Shown here piece by piece: positions 7,525 to 18,900 of a DNA stretch of 64,000 bases. The stretch comes from Gammaproteobacteria bacterium (lineage in GTDB: Bacteria; Pseudomonadota; Gammaproteobacteria; Competibacterales; Competibacteraceae), in NCBI GenBank assembly GCA_024235135.1, contig JACKMZ010000004.1, positions 189,793-253,792 on the forward strand, written 5' to 3'. The notes beneath the pieces were generated by a model that saw only the letters and a list, made by a program, of their open reading frames with translations, was not told the origin of the DNA and searched no databases. Position 1 is the stretch's first letter. Each line of letters begins with the position of its first letter. Both the position numbers and the translations under genes were made by a program.

Positions 7525-10500
7525 TCAGTTCACTGCCGCCAGACGCACGGCTTCCTCGACATCGACCGCGACCAAGCGGGACACGCCCGGTTCTTGCATG
7601 GTGACACCTAGCAAGTGCTGGGCAATTTCCATGGTCGCTTTGTTATGGGTGATGAATATAAACTGGATTCGCTCGGACAGTTCCCGCACCAGATCGCCAA
7701 AACGCCCGACATTGGCCTCGTCGAGCGGGGCGTCCACTTCATCCAGCATGCAGAATGGGGCCGGATTGAGTTGGAATATGGCGAACACCAAGGCCACCGC
7801 CGTCAGCGCCTTTTCTCCGCCTGACAACAAATGGATATGCGTGATTCGCTTGCCGGGTGGGCGCGCCATGATCAATACGCCCGCATCCAGCAAATCCTCC
7901 GAGTCCAGTTCTAGGTGAGCCTGTCCCCCACCGAACAGACGCGGAAACAATTTCTGCATTTCGTCGTTGACCCGTTCGAAGGTATCCCGGAAGCGTTGCC
8001 GGGTCTCGCGGTCGATGCGCTGCATCGCATTTTGCAGGGTCGTCAGCGCCTCCACCAAGTCCTCGTGTTGCGCATCCAGATATTTTTTACGTTCGGACAA
8101 CTGGGCGAATTCCTCGATCGCGGCCAGATTGATCGGCCCCAGTCGCTGAATACGCTTGGCCATTTTATCCAATAGCTCCTGCCATTCCGATTCGGTCGCC
8201 TGATCCGGCAATTGCGCCAAAACCTCCTGTAACCCCATGCCCAATTCCTGCAACTGATCGACCAGGGTCTGTTGGCGCACGGTGCTCTCACTCAGGGCCA
8301 GACGCAATCCTTCCAGTTCTTGCCGCAATTCCTGCAGTTGCCGCTCGCGACCGGCGCGCGCCTGTTCCAATGCGCGCGCTTCATTTTCCTGCTCGTCGAA
8401 AGTCTTGCGCGCCGCGCTCAAGCGTGCCTCGGCGCCGATTCTCTCCTCCAACAAGCCCGTCAGGCGGGCGCGTTCCTCGGGGGTTTCCTCGCTCACCATC
8501 TCGGCCGACAACTCGGTTCGCCGCTGTTCCAACTGGGTTTGCTGAATTCTGGCGCGTTCCACAGCCCGACGCGTGGACGCCAGCGTGGTCCGCGTGGACT
8601 CCTCAGCCACGGCCTGCTCCTGCAAAGACTGTTGCTCGGCCTGAACCTGATGCCGTTGTTGCGCCAGAGCTCCCTGCAGGTTGTCCCGGCGCACAAGCAA
8701 CGCGGCGCGTTCCTCTTCGAATTGTTCCATGGCCTGCAAAGCCTCTTCCATGCGCAAGCGTGATTCCTCCAAGATCTGTTGCTCCTGCTCGATCTGCTCG
8801 ACAAGCTCTTGATATTCTTCGGCGATACTTTCTTTACGATTCTGAATATGCGTCACGCGGGCATTTAGGGTCCGCAACTCTGCCTGGCCACGCGCTTGCT
8901 CGCGATGGGCCTGATTGACTGTCTGTTGCAACGTCCCGCGGCGTTGTTCGAGATCCTGGAGTTCACTTTGCACCTGAGCCAATCGCTCCGCATATTGGTC
9001 CAATATGGCTTCCGTTTGCTCCAGAGCCCGCGTGGCGCCCTGCAGCTCCCGTTCACGCTCCAGCACGCCACTCGCGGCATCGGCGGCCCCACGCTTGATT
9101 TGCAGCCAATTGCGACCGACCCGTATGCCATCGGGGGTAATCAGCGATTCATGGGGAGCCAACCGCACCCGTCGCGTCAAAGCTTCATCCAGATCGGCCG
9201 CCAGACGGATACCGGCCAGCAGACTGGCCAGCGAACCCGGTGCTTGAAACTTGCCGACCACCTCACTGTCCAGGGCCCGTTCAGACTCGGCGTGAGGCGG
9301 CGAATCCGTAGCGAACAGATTCAATTGTCCCTCGACGAAATCGCTCAGCGCCTTGGACGTCTTTTCCAAGTCATCCACGCACACCGCCTCCAAATGAGCC
9401 CCCAGCAGCGCCTCGGCCGCCGTTTCCCAGCCGGGTTCGACCTGCAGCCGTTCAGCCAGGCGCGGCGCATCGGCCAGGTCGCATCGGGCCAGCCAGTTTT
9501 CCACGGCGCCACGCTGCTTGCCCAGAGCGGCCTCCTGCAGGGTCCTGAGCGAGGCTAACCGGCCACGATGATCCTGCGCCAGGGTTTGGCTGCCATGGAT
9601 GGCCTGATTCAGATCCTGCTGAGCGGCGCGTAGCGCAATAATCCCCGCCTCGGCTTCAGCCAGGTTCGTCTGCTCCTGCAGCAGGTCCTGTTCCGCCGCC
9701 TGCGCGGCCTCCTCAAGGGCCTGAACTTGGGCAGTCAAGCCACTTTCATCCAGTTCTTCCTGTTCCAGCCGCAGACGTTCGCCACGCCGCTCCAACTGCG
9801 CCAACTGGCGTTCCGCATGTTCGATTCGGGTACGCTCCACTTCGGCAGCCTGCCGAGGTTCGCTAGCCCGGCGGCTGAATGCCTCCCATTCCATCTGCCA
9901 TTGTTGCATGCGGATCTCGGTTTCGGCCCGCTGGTCCTGTAGGGTCGCCAATTTCGTTCGTTGCTGCTCCAAGGCGGGTTGCGCGGTCTCCAACGTGCGC
10001 GCCAATTCCACCACCTGTCCTTCATCCTGCTGGATCTGGGTCGTTAGCTGTTGCAGAGTCTGTTCCGTTTGCTGAATCTCCGCCCGTTGGCGCTGGTTCA
10101 AGTCACGCCGGTAATTCAACTGTTGCTCTAGGCGGCTGATGGCGGTACCGAGTTCATAGTACCGCTCCTGGGCTTGATTGACAGTGGTGTTTAACTCCGC
10201 CTGGTGCTCCCGTTTGGCGACGAGCCGCGCTTCCAGAGCACGCTGTTCAGCAAGCACGGCTTCCAGATTGTTTTCCTGCTCCCGCAAGGTTCCCCGCTGC
10301 TTGCCGACCTCTGCGTCCAGCTTACGCCAGCGCAAGCTCAGCAGTTCAGCTTTCAGGCGCCGTTCCTCATCTTGGTAGGCACGGAACTGTTCGGCTGCCC
10401 GCGCCTGCCGTTGCAGCGTATGCAGTTGCCGACCTAACTCCTCCCTTACGTCAGCCAGGCGATTCAGATTTTCCTGGGTGTGCGCTACACGATTCTCGGT

Positions 10501-11037
10501 CTCGCGCCGTCTTTCCTTGTATTTGGAAATGCCGGACGCCTCCTCGAAGAAGACCCGCAACTCCTCGGGCCGCGCTTCGATGATGCGGGAAATCATGCCT
10601 TGCTCGATGATCGCGTAACTGCGAGGACCCAGACCGGTTCCGAGAAAAACGTCGGTAATATCGCGGCGGCGACAACGCGTGCCATTGAGGAAATAACTGG
10701 ACTGCCCATCACGGGTCAGCAGGCGTTTGATGGCGATTTCGTTATATTGGGACCAGGGCCCACCCAAGCGGCCATCGCTGTTGTCGAACACCAGCTCGAT
10801 GGTCGCCTGTCCCACCGGCTTGCGGGCCGCCGAACCATTGAATATGACGTCGGCCATGGACTCGCCCCGCAAATTGCGGGCGGAGCTTTCACCCATCACC
10901 CAACGAACCGCGTCGATGAGATTTGATTTGCCGCAGCCGTTAGGCCCGATTACGCCCACCAGGGCGCTGGGCAGATTGAAAAGAGTCGGGTCTACGAAGG
11001 ACTTGAAACCGGCCAGCTTAATTTTGGTTAACCGCAT
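7525..11037 (-). CDS. smc: Chromosome segregation protein SMC
   Basis: 1170 residues, typical of bacterial SMC. It forms a dimeric ATP-driven clamp with ScpAB that compacts and segregates chromosomes. The Walker A GPNGCGKS is at residues 31-38. Two long coiled coils (about 170-500 and 670-1000, rich in Gln, Glu, Arg and Ala) flank a hinge domain at about 510-640. The ABC signature LSGGEKALTA (about 1065) and the Walker B MLDEVDAPLD (about 1095) complete the ATPase head. Gammaproteobacteria carry either MukBEF or SMC; this genome has the SMC type. The gene leads the smc-zipA-ligA operon; its start ATG is at 11037. Confidence 0.97.
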   Translation of the reverse strand: MRLTKIKLAGFKSFVDPTLFNLPSALVGVIGPNGCGKSNLIDAVRWVMGESSARNLRGESMADVIFNGSAARKPVGQATIELVFDNSDGRLGGPWSQYNEIAIKRLLTRDGQSSYFLNGTRCRRRDITDVFLGTGLGPRSYAIIEQGMISRIIEARPEELRVFFEEASGISKYKERRRETENRVAHTQENLNRLADVREELGRQLHTLQRQARAAEQFRAYQDEERRLKAELLSLRWRKLDAEVGKQRGTLREQENNLEAVLAEQRALEARLVAKREHQAELNTTVNQAQERYYELGTAISRLEQQLNYRRDLNQRQRAEIQQTEQTLQQLTTQIQQDEGQVVELARTLETAQPALEQQRTKLATLQDQRAETEIRMQQWQMEWEAFSRRASEPRQAAEVERTRIEHAERQLAQLERRGERLRLEQEELDESGLTAQVQALEEAAQAAEQDLLQEQTNLAEAEAGIIALRAAQQDLNQAIHGSQTLAQDHRGRLASLRTLQEAALGKQRGAVENWLARCDLADAPRLAERLQVEPGWETAAEALLGAHLEAVCVDDLEKTSKALSDFVEGQLNLFATDSPPHAESERALDSEVVGKFQAPGSLASLLAGIRLAADLDEALTRRVRLAPHESLITPDGIRVGRNWLQIKRGAADAASGVLERERELQGATRALEQTEAILDQYAERLAQVQSELQDLEQRRGTLQQTVNQAHREQARGQAELRTLNARVTHIQNRKESIAEEYQELVEQIEQEQQILEESRLRMEEALQAMEQFEEERAALLVRRDNLQGALAQQRHQVQAEQQSLQEQAVAEESTRTTLASTRRAVERARIQQTQLEQRRTELSAEMVSEETPEERARLTGLLEERIGAEARLSAARKTFDEQENEARALEQARAGRERQLQELRQELEGLRLALSESTVRQQTLVDQLQELGMGLQEVLAQLPDQATESEWQELLDKMAKRIQRLGPINLAAIEEFAQLSERKKYLDAQHEDLVEALTTLQNAMQRIDRETRQRFRDTFERVNDEMQKLFPRLFGGGQAHLELDSEDLLDAGVLIMARPPGKRITHIHLLSGGEKALTAVALVFAIFQLNPAPFCMLDEVDAPLDEANVGRFGDLVRELSERIQFIFITHNKATMEIAQHLLGVTMQEPGVSRLVAVDVEEAVRLAAVN

Positions 11038-11408
11038 GACAAATTAGGTGCGATCCGGACGCCTTATTCGAGCGTCACTCAATGAACGACATCGATCCCC
11101 AGGCGATGCCCGCCTTAACCAGGAAGACTTCCCATCACCGATACACATAAACAAGCAATTATTTTTCTTAGCCTTTTCGGAGTCCCGCAGTAGAGTCAGC
11201 GGTCCATCGGATGCTAAAATTCCGTTAAATCCAGCCCGCATGATTATATGCTAGGATTCACAAGCATAGCCTAAGCATTGTTGTCACAATATCCGAGTTA
11301 TCTTAATGCAACCCCCCCAGAGACAGTTCGGTTCATTGCGCAACGCGGAGATCATCCCTGATCGACCCGCTGCACTAAACCCACTGTTAACCGTCCGTCA
11401 ATGAACTC
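11038..11408. promoter_or_regulatory. Divergent intergenic region smc / T6SS with a candidate promoter
   Basis: This 371-base gap separates smc (minus) from tagH (plus). I see no convincing gene. A short minus-strand frame at 11044-11241 has no recognisable features. A plausible sigma70 promoter toward tagH is TTGTCA (11281-11286), 17 bases, TAATGC (11304-11309); the -10 is weak. I looked for but did not find a sigma54 -24/-12 element, which some T6SS operons use. A C-rich run (ACCCCCCC, about 11310-11318) follows. Confidence 0.4.
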
Positions 11409-13064
11409 ATGCCGTTAACGCTCACTATCACCAGCTATCAACGATTGTCCACCGGCCAGGAAACCGTCAAAGTCTTGGACCAGGAAGGGGCTTCCATCGG
11501 CCGCGGACCCGATAATGACTGGGTATTGCCGGACCCCGAGCGGGTCGTATCCAGCCGGCATTGCTCTATCAATTTTCAGGATGGTCAATATTTTATTACC
11601 GACACGAGCGTCAACGGCGTTTTCATCAATCAATCCGAGCAACGTTTGAGCAAAGGTAGCCCAGTCGCATTACATGACGGCGATGAATTGATACTGGGGG
11701 ATTACGAAATCCAGGTCAGCATCCGTGAAGCGTCCGCCGCCAGCACCTTTCAATTCGAAGGCGACGTGGACAAAACGGACATTTACAACAGTCCTTTGTC
11801 CAACCATTTTCAACAACCGTCATCCACGCCTCCCGAATTTCCCGAGGAAGACCCGTTCAGTGGTCTTCCGCCTCCCAACAAGGGGAAAGCGGGTCCGAAT
11901 GCGCAATCCATGCCGGATTCCTCGGATCTGCTGGGGATAGAAAGCCCCAAACCGCCACCCTGGTGGCAGTCCACGGAAGCTGATCATCTTCCTGCCGAAC
12001 AGGAGTTTTTTCAACCGCCGGAACCGGTCACTCCCCCGCCATCCCAACGCCCCCAATCCACGGGTTCGGACGATCTTGGCTTGCCCGATGCCGGCTCTTC
12101 CGCCGCCGAACAGATTCCTGCGGATTGGGATGCCGGGCTGGAGGACCCCTTTCCCAGCGACACGGCAAAACCAGCCGCACCCCCGTTGGGTGGGCGCCAG
12201 CCGGTCCCACCCACCCGGCCAGTCACGAACGAACCCCTGATTCCCCCATTTCCTGAGGAAGAACGGCGTCCGTCACCGGCAGGAAAACAATCCCTGCCCA
12301 GAGACATTATTCCCGAAGATGCGTTAGGACCCACACCCCCCCTACCCACACCGGCCGTGCGTCCCGTCCAACCACCGGCCAGTCCCTTGTCTCCCCCACC
12401 CATGGGTGCGCGTAGCGGCGTTGAAACCGCTGTTCCGCCGGCCACGCCCCCCCCTTCCCAAGCGGCTCGTGGTAGATCGGGAGGCGATGATGCTCTGCGG
12501 GCTTTTCTCGCGGGGGCCGGCATGTCGCACCTGCAGATCGACGAAGCCGACGCCGTGCAGACCATGAATGAAATGGGCGCGATTTTCCGCCAAACCGTAC
12601 AGGGTCTGATGGAGGTCCTGACCACGCGGACCTCCATCAAGAGCGAGTTCCGTCTGTCGCAAACCATGATCAGGCCGGTAGAAAACAACCCGTTGAAGTT
12701 CTCACCGAACGTCGAAGAGGCCATGATATGCTTGTTGATGCGCCGAGGACCGGCTTACTTGCCGGCGGTACGCGCCGTCAAGGAAGGATTCGACGACATC
12801 AAGGCCCACCAATTAGCCGTCATGGCCGGCGTTCAGGCCGCTCTGCTCAATCTGCTGAGGCGTTTCGATCCGCAGGCGCTGGAGACACGCTTGGGCCAAC
12901 AGTCTATGCTCGACAATATCATGCCCAGCAAACGCAAGGCCCGTTACTGGGAGGTATTCACACTGCTCTATAACGAAATAGCGAAAGAGGCAGAGGATGA
13001 TTTCCAAGAACTGTTCGGCCGCGAATTCGCTCGCGCCTACCAAGAACAAATCAACCGGCTTTGA
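11409..13064 (+). CDS. tagH: Type VI secretion FHA-domain protein TagH (Fha)
   Basis: 551 residues. An N-terminal FHA phosphothreonine-binding domain (about 20-110) carries GRGPDNDWVLPD, SRHCSI and TSVNGVFIN, the conserved phosphopeptide-binding residues. A long Pro/Ser-rich disordered linker (about 115-350) follows, then a helical C-terminal domain of the T6SS-FHA type (about 355-550). In T6SS-positive bacteria this protein is phosphorylated by PpkA, dephosphorylated by PppA and triggers assembly. It starts the T6SS block, and a PppA gene closes the same block. A PpkA kinase is not in the window. Confidence 0.9.
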   Translation: MPLTLTITSYQRLSTGQETVKVLDQEGASIGRGPDNDWVLPDPERVVSSRHCSINFQDGQYFITDTSVNGVFINQSEQRLSKGSPVALHDGDELILGDYEIQVSIREASAASTFQFEGDVDKTDIYNSPLSNHFQQPSSTPPEFPEEDPFSGLPPPNKGKAGPNAQSMPDSSDLLGIESPKPPPWWQSTEADHLPAEQEFFQPPEPVTPPPSQRPQSTGSDDLGLPDAGSSAAEQIPADWDAGLEDPFPSDTAKPAAPPLGGRQPVPPTRPVTNEPLIPPFPEEERRPSPAGKQSLPRDIIPEDALGPTPPLPTPAVRPVQPPASPLSPPPMGARSGVETAVPPATPPPSQAARGRSGGDDALRAFLAGAGMSHLQIDEADAVQTMNEMGAIFRQTVQGLMEVLTTRTSIKSEFRLSQTMIRPVENNPLKFSPNVEEAMICLLMRRGPAYLPAVRAVKEGFDDIKAHQLAVMAGVQAALLNLLRRFDPQALETRLGQQSMLDNIMPSKRKARYWEVFTLLYNEIAKEAEDDFQELFGREFARAYQEQINRL

Positions 13065-13183
13065 ACCGACATCTCACGGCCACCCGACCGTCACACCGCC
13101 CCAGCGCGCTGAGCGTGCATCCAGACTGAATCGGAGCGCCGGCGTGGATACGGACGTATCGGCTCCAAGGTAGGGAAGCGAGC

Positions 13184-14521
13184 ATGTCCTGGAATTCCAA
13201 GGTGGTGTGGTCGGAGGGTATGTTCCTGCGGCCTCAACACTTCCAACAACAAGACCGCTATATCGAAGCCCTGGTGCGCGATCGCAGCCGCGCGTTGCGC
13301 CCTTATGCCTGGGGCATCGAAACGGTCAGCCTGGATCAAGAAGCCCGCGCGCTGGGCAAACTGGCGATTGCCGCCTGTCGCGGCGTACTCCCCGATGGAA
13401 CGCCCTTCAACATTCCGTATGACGATGACCCACCCGCACCGCTGGACATCGATGCGGAATGGCGCGATATCCGAGTGCTGCTGGCGCTACCCCTGAAACG
13501 GCCCGGCAGCCCCGAAGTGGACCGTGAGGAAACACCCTACACTACGGCCCGCTATCGGGCTTTGGCCATGGATCTGCGTGACAACAATGCCGGTTTCGAC
13601 GGCAATGTGCCGGTCGAGGTCGGCCAACGTCGGCTGCGCCTGATTCCCGATCGCGGCGATTACCGCGAATACGCCACGCTGGGCCTAGCCAAGGTGGTGG
13701 AAAAGCGCCCCGATCAGATGCTGGTGATGGATGAAAACTATATCGCCCCCAGCCTGGACTGCCGAGGCAGTTCCGTGGTGCTGGGCTTCATCAGTGAAAT
13801 CCTGGGATTGCTCCATCAACGCGGCGAAGCGTTGGCGTCGCGGGTCAGCATGTCGGGGCGCGGCGGCGTCGCCGAAGTCTCCAATTTCCTGCTATTGCAG
13901 GTGGTCAACCGCTTCGAGCCGCTGTTCGCCCATCTCTCGACCATGAGCGGTCTGCACCCTGAAGAGTTTTTCAAGGTCGGACTGCAACTGGCCGGCGAGT
14001 TATCCGTATTCACCAGCAAATCGCGCCGGCCCATCAATTTTCCCGCCTATCAGCACGATGACCTGCAAGGCACGTTCGCGCCGCTGATTCAAGAACTGCG
14101 GCAATCCTTGAGCATGGTCTTCGAGCAAAACGCCATCCAGTTGCCATTGGACGAGCGCAAATATGGCATACGAGTTTCTCCGATCACCGATCGCGCTCTG
14201 TTGAAAAGCGCCAGTTTCGTACTCGCCGTCAATGCCGAAGTACCCGCCGAAATTCTGCGCAGCCGTTTCCCCACCCAAGCCAAAGTGGGGACCGTGGAAA
14301 ACATCCGCGAACTCGTCAATCTGCAGTTGCCCGGCATCCGCCTGAATCCCTTGCCGGTGGCGCCACGGCAGATACCCTATCACGCGGGCTTCGTGTATTT
14401 TGAACTGGATCGCAACAGCGAGTATTGGAAACCCCTAGAAAACTCGGGGGGCTTCGCCTTCCATGTCGGTGGAGAGTTTCCCGGCATAGACATGGCGTTT
14501 TGGGCCATCAAGGGTGAGTAG
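13184..14521 (+). CDS. tssK: Type VI secretion baseplate protein TssK
   Basis: 445 residues, the standard length. The N-terminal WSEGMFLRPQHFQQQDRY signature is diagnostic of TssK, the trimeric adaptor that joins the baseplate wedges to the TssJLM membrane complex. The ATG at 13184 follows an AAGGTAGGGA ribosome-binding sequence. In most clusters the lipoprotein gene tssJ lies directly upstream, but here only 119 non-coding bases separate tagH and tssK. The downstream tssL is 76 bases away on the same strand. Confidence 0.95.
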   Translation: MSWNSKVVWSEGMFLRPQHFQQQDRYIEALVRDRSRALRPYAWGIETVSLDQEARALGKLAIAACRGVLPDGTPFNIPYDDDPPAPLDIDAEWRDIRVLLALPLKRPGSPEVDREETPYTTARYRALAMDLRDNNAGFDGNVPVEVGQRRLRLIPDRGDYREYATLGLAKVVEKRPDQMLVMDENYIAPSLDCRGSSVVLGFISEILGLLHQRGEALASRVSMSGRGGVAEVSNFLLLQVVNRFEPLFAHLSTMSGLHPEEFFKVGLQLAGELSVFTSKSRRPINFPAYQHDDLQGTFAPLIQELRQSLSMVFEQNAIQLPLDERKYGIRVSPITDRALLKSASFVLAVNAEVPAEILRSRFPTQAKVGTVENIRELVNLQLPGIRLNPLPVAPRQIPYHAGFVYFELDRNSEYWKPLENSGGFAFHVGGEFPGIDMAFWAIKGE

Positions 14522-14597
14522 CCATGGCGCGTGCCCATAACCACCACCCCGTTCCGTTCGTCCCGTAACGCTGGTGCATTGAAGGAATAACGCGGTG

Positions 14598-15944
14598 ATG
14601 CCAGACGACCCTTTTGCCGAACCGAGCGACAACGACCCTGATCGGACCATTATCCGCCCCGCCAAACCGGTGCCGGGCGGCAGGCGTACCGCCGAGGCGG
14701 CGCCGGTCATCCCACCCAGACCGGTTCCGGTGGCCTTGCCCAACCGCCAGGGGCTGAATCCGCTGGAAAATGCCGCGGCGGAACTGTTGGCCCTGATTAC
14801 CCGCCTCAAGAACACCCCGACCCACCCGGATATCGAGGGGCTGCGCCGGCAATTGATCGAAGGCATACGCACTTTCGAGTCCAAGGCGCGCAGTCAAGGG
14901 ATCAGTGAAATCACCGTGACGCGCGCCCGTTACATGCTCTGCACCGTGCTTGACGAGATGGTGGCATCCACCCCCTGGGGCAGCGGCGTGTGGCGCAATC
15001 AGACCTTGCTCTCCACCTTCCACGGCGAGCGTTGGGGTGGCGACAAAGTGTTCCTGCTGCTGGACAGCTTGATCCAGGACCCCTCCGGCAACATCAATTT
15101 ACTGGAGTTGATGTATATCTGCCTGGCCTTCGGTTTCGAAGGCAAGTACCGGGTGCTCAACGACGGTCGGACACAGCTGGAATGGGAGCGCGAACGGTTA
15201 TTCCGGGCCATCCGCAATCACCGAGGGGACTTCGAGCGGGAGTTGTCGCCGCATTGGCGGGGTCTGGTCAATTACCGCAACCCCTTGATCCGCTACGTAC
15301 CGCTGTGGGTCATCCTGGCGGTGGCCAGCCTGTTGCTGCTGGGCCTGTACGGGGGGTTCAGTCTGTTGCTCAACCGCACGTCCGACCCCGTCTATGTGGC
15401 TTTGGGCGACATCCGTGGCGACACGGTGGCCATGGTGGAACGCGTCACGCCCCTACCGGCAGTCCAAGCGCCACGCCAACCGCCCCCTGTGAACGCCGGA
15501 CCATCGGTTACGGACCAGTTCCGCAATGCCTTAGCGCCCGAGATCCGGCTGGGCCAAGTCAAAGTGATCGCGGATGGCGATAAAACCGTGTTACGAATTT
15601 TGGGCGATGGTTTGTTTGATTCCGGGCAAGCCGAAGTAAAACCGGCTTTCCGTCCCTTATTGCAACGTATCGCCGATCAGATGCGAACCGTGCCTGGCCG
15701 GGTATTGGTCACTGGGCATACCGACAGCATTCCCATCCGTACCCTGCGTTTTCCCTCCAATTTCCACCTATCCAAGGCGCGCGCCGAAGCGGTGGCGCAA
15801 ATCCTGATCAATGACACCGGTGCGACGGGACGTTTCTACGTCGAGGGCCGGGGGGAAACGGAACCCGTCGCTCCCAACGACACGCCGCAGAATCGCGCGC
15901 TGAACCGGCGCGTCGATGTGATCCTGCTGAACCGCGGTCAGTGA
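14598..15944 (+). CDS. tssL: Type VI secretion membrane protein TssL with OmpA-like domain
   Basis: 448 residues. The N-terminal region to about residue 65 is Pro-rich. The DotU/TssL cytoplasmic domain (about 65-225; LLALITRLKN, RYMLCTVLDEMVASTPWG, FLLLDSL) follows, then a single membrane helix (about 232-257) and a periplasmic OmpA-type peptidoglycan-binding domain (about 330-445; TGHTDSIPIR, NRALNRRVDVILL). This is the evolved TssL type that anchors itself to the cell wall. A GTG lies directly before the chosen ATG; GAAGGA at 14581-14586 supports the ATG at 14598. tssM follows after 10 bases. Confidence 0.94.
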   Translation: MPDDPFAEPSDNDPDRTIIRPAKPVPGGRRTAEAAPVIPPRPVPVALPNRQGLNPLENAAAELLALITRLKNTPTHPDIEGLRRQLIEGIRTFESKARSQGISEITVTRARYMLCTVLDEMVASTPWGSGVWRNQTLLSTFHGERWGGDKVFLLLDSLIQDPSGNINLLELMYICLAFGFEGKYRVLNDGRTQLEWERERLFRAIRNHRGDFERELSPHWRGLVNYRNPLIRYVPLWVILAVASLLLLGLYGGFSLLLNRTSDPVYVALGDIRGDTVAMVERVTPLPAVQAPRQPPPVNAGPSVTDQFRNALAPEIRLGQVKVIADGDKTVLRILGDGLFDSGQAEVKPAFRPLLQRIADQMRTVPGRVLVTGHTDSIPIRTLRFPSNFHLSKARAEAVAQILINDTGATGRFYVEGRGETEPVAPNDTPQNRALNRRVDVILLNRGQ

Positions 15945-15954
15945 AGGCAGGATC

Positions 15955-18900
15955 ATGAACAAAGTTCTGAATATCGTTAAAAATCCCTGGGTCCTTGGGA
16001 TCGCCGGGCTGGCCGCCCTGGGTGTGCTGATCTGGACCGTCGGCCCCTTGATCAGTGTCGGAGATGCGACGCCGTTCGCATCCGAAGCTGGGCGTTGGAT
16101 TTCCATCGGGGTGCTGGGCTCCGCCTATGGCCTCTTCAAAATTCAATCCTACATTTCCACGCTGCGCAATAACCGCCGCATGGTGGGCGACATCCTGGGA
16201 CGCGGCGGCCAGGCCAAGCGGGGAGCGGCCGGCGGCGCGGCGGCCAGCCCGGAGGAACAGGCGCAGCGTGAAAGCGCGGCGGCGTCGGCCGAGGAAGTCG
16301 CGACGCTCAAGCACGGATTGGACGATGCGCTGAAGACTCTGCGCAAGGCCAAATTCGGAGATCGTCGTGGACGTGGCCAACAGTATCTGTACCAACTCCC
16401 CTGGTACATCATCATTGGCCCACCGGGATCGGGCAAGACCACCGCGCTGGTCAATTCCGAGCTGAACTTCCCCATCGGCAGCGACAAGGTCCGAGGAGTC
16501 GGCGGCACCCGCAACTGCGACTGGTGGTTTACCGACGAAGCGGTGTTGCTCGATACCGCAGGCCGCTACACCACCCAAGACAGCCAACAGCCTGTCGATC
16601 AGGCGGCGTGGCGCGGCTTTCTCGACCTGCTCAAGAAACATCGACGGCGGCGACCCATCAACGGTGTCCTGGTCGCCATCAGCCTCAAGGATCTGTTGGA
16701 ACAAAACGAGGGGGAACGCGCGGCCCAAGCCCAGGCGATCAAGGAACGCATCCAGGAATTGCACGAACACTTGGGCATCCGTTTCCCGGTCTACGTACTT
16801 TTCACCAAGAGCGACCTGATCGCCGGTTTCGTCGAATTCTTCAACGATCTGGGTCGCGAGGAACGCATGCAGGTCTGGGGCGTCACGTTGCCCATGGACG
16901 ACCCCATCAATCCCAAAGGCGTAGTCGATCATTTTTCCCCGGAGTTCGATCTGCTGGAACAGCGCCTGAATGATCGTCTGGTCGAACGCCTATACGAGGA
17001 AAAGGACCCGCTGCGTCGTGACATCGTCTACAGCTTCCCCCAACAGTTCAGTTCCCTCAAGGACATCGCCAATCAGTTCCTGGAGCAGGTCTTCCGGCCC
17101 AGCGTCTACGCGGAGCGCACCCTGTTGCGGGGGGTGTATTTCACCAGCGGCACCCAGGAGGGCAACCCCATCGATCGCCTGCTGGGCGCGCTGGCGGCGA
17201 ACTTCAAGCTGAGCCGTCAGGCGGTGACCGGATTTTCCGGCAAGGGCAAGAGTTATTTCCTCACCCGGTTGTTCCGCGACGTCGTGTTCGAGGAAGCGGA
17301 CTTAGCCGGCACCAATCTGCGGCTGGAACGCTGGCGCTCCTGGATGCAGCGCGGCGCTTACGCCGGAGCCCTGCTGATCACCGCTCTGGTGGCGGCCGCC
17401 TGGTTCGCCAGCTATGTGCGCAATCAAGCCTACGTCAACACGGTGGAAACGCAGCGGCAAGTGGTGCTGGAGGAGGCCAAGAAGCTCAGCCCCCAGCAAC
17501 GCGATCTACTGGCCACCCTGCCGATGCTCAATAGCGCGCGGGCCATTCCCGGCGGTTATGAAGACCGCACGGAGGGTGTGCCGTGGCTGATGGGATTCGG
17601 TCTGTACCAGGGCGACAAACTGGGCTCGGAGGCGAAAATTCTCTATCGCTACCTGCTTAACCGTGCTTTCCTGCCACGCATCATGTTGCGCCTGGAAGAA
17701 CAGTTACGTCAGGACCCGGCGGATTCGGCCTTTCTTTACGAGGCATTGAAAATTTATCTGATGCTGGGCGAATCCCAGCACTTCGATGCGGCGGCGATCC
17801 AGAATTGGATGAAACGCGACTGGGCGCAGGCCACGCCCCGGTTGAGTCAGGAACAACAGAATCAACTGTTGGCCCACCTGAATGCCTTGCTGGAGGACGG
17901 GCCGGTCACCCCGCCCCTGGATCTGGATCGAAATCTCATCGAATTCACCCGCGCCCGCATCCGACAAACGCCTTTGAGCCAGCGGGTTTACGACTGGTTG
18001 AAGCAGGATTATCAAGCCGGGACGGTACCGGATTTCCAGTTGTTGGACGCCGCTGGCCCCGATACACCGCGGGTTCTGGAGCGGCTTAGCAGTCAGCCAC
18101 TTTCCGTCGGGATTTCCGGCTTGTATACCCGCGCTGGCTACTATCAGGTATTCGGGCCGCAAAATCAGCGCCTGGTCAATCGTCTGGCCGATGAAAGCTG
18201 GGTGTTGGGCGGCGATATTCCCTTGGGAGAAGGCGAGCGCCAACAATTGACGGCTCAGGTCTGCCGGCTCTATCTACAGGATTACGGACAACAATGGAGC
18301 GATTTGCTGGGCGACATCAAGCTCAAGGGCTTTACCAGCCCAGCCGAGGCGGCCGAACAACTGAAAGTCTTGTCCGATTTCGATTCTCCGCTGGGAAAGC
18401 TGGTGCGAGCGGTAGCCCATGAAACCGATCTGGAACCCCAGGCGGCGCCAGCGCCGGCCGAAGGCGCCGCCCAACCGGCTCCGGAAACTGCCAAGGCAGA
18501 AACTTCCGTCTGCAACTTGAGTCAGTTGGAAGCCCGCTTTGCGCCGTATCAACGGGAAGTAGCCGGCGTGGACGGTGGCATCCCGGCTCTGGATACCACC
18601 CTGGCAACCCTCGGGGACATGTTCGGTTTCATGAACGCCATCGTCAGAGCAGGCGAGGGGGGTACCGTTTCCCAGGATCTCAAGGATAAAGTCAACGAGG
18701 TGGCCAACCGTCTGGAGGTCGAAGCCGCTCGTAAACCTCCTCCCTTGAACGCCATGCTGCAAAAGCTGGCTCGCGACAGCACGGATAGTATCCGCAGCCT
18801 GCGTGACCGGCTCAACACGCTCTGGAAGACCGCCCAAATCGCTCCGTACTTCGAAAATAACCTTAGCGGCCGCTATCCGCTGGCCCGCAGTTCCATTCAA

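Noticed and set aside
11044..11241. 65-codon minus-strand frame upstream of smc
   Set aside because: No recognisable protein features.
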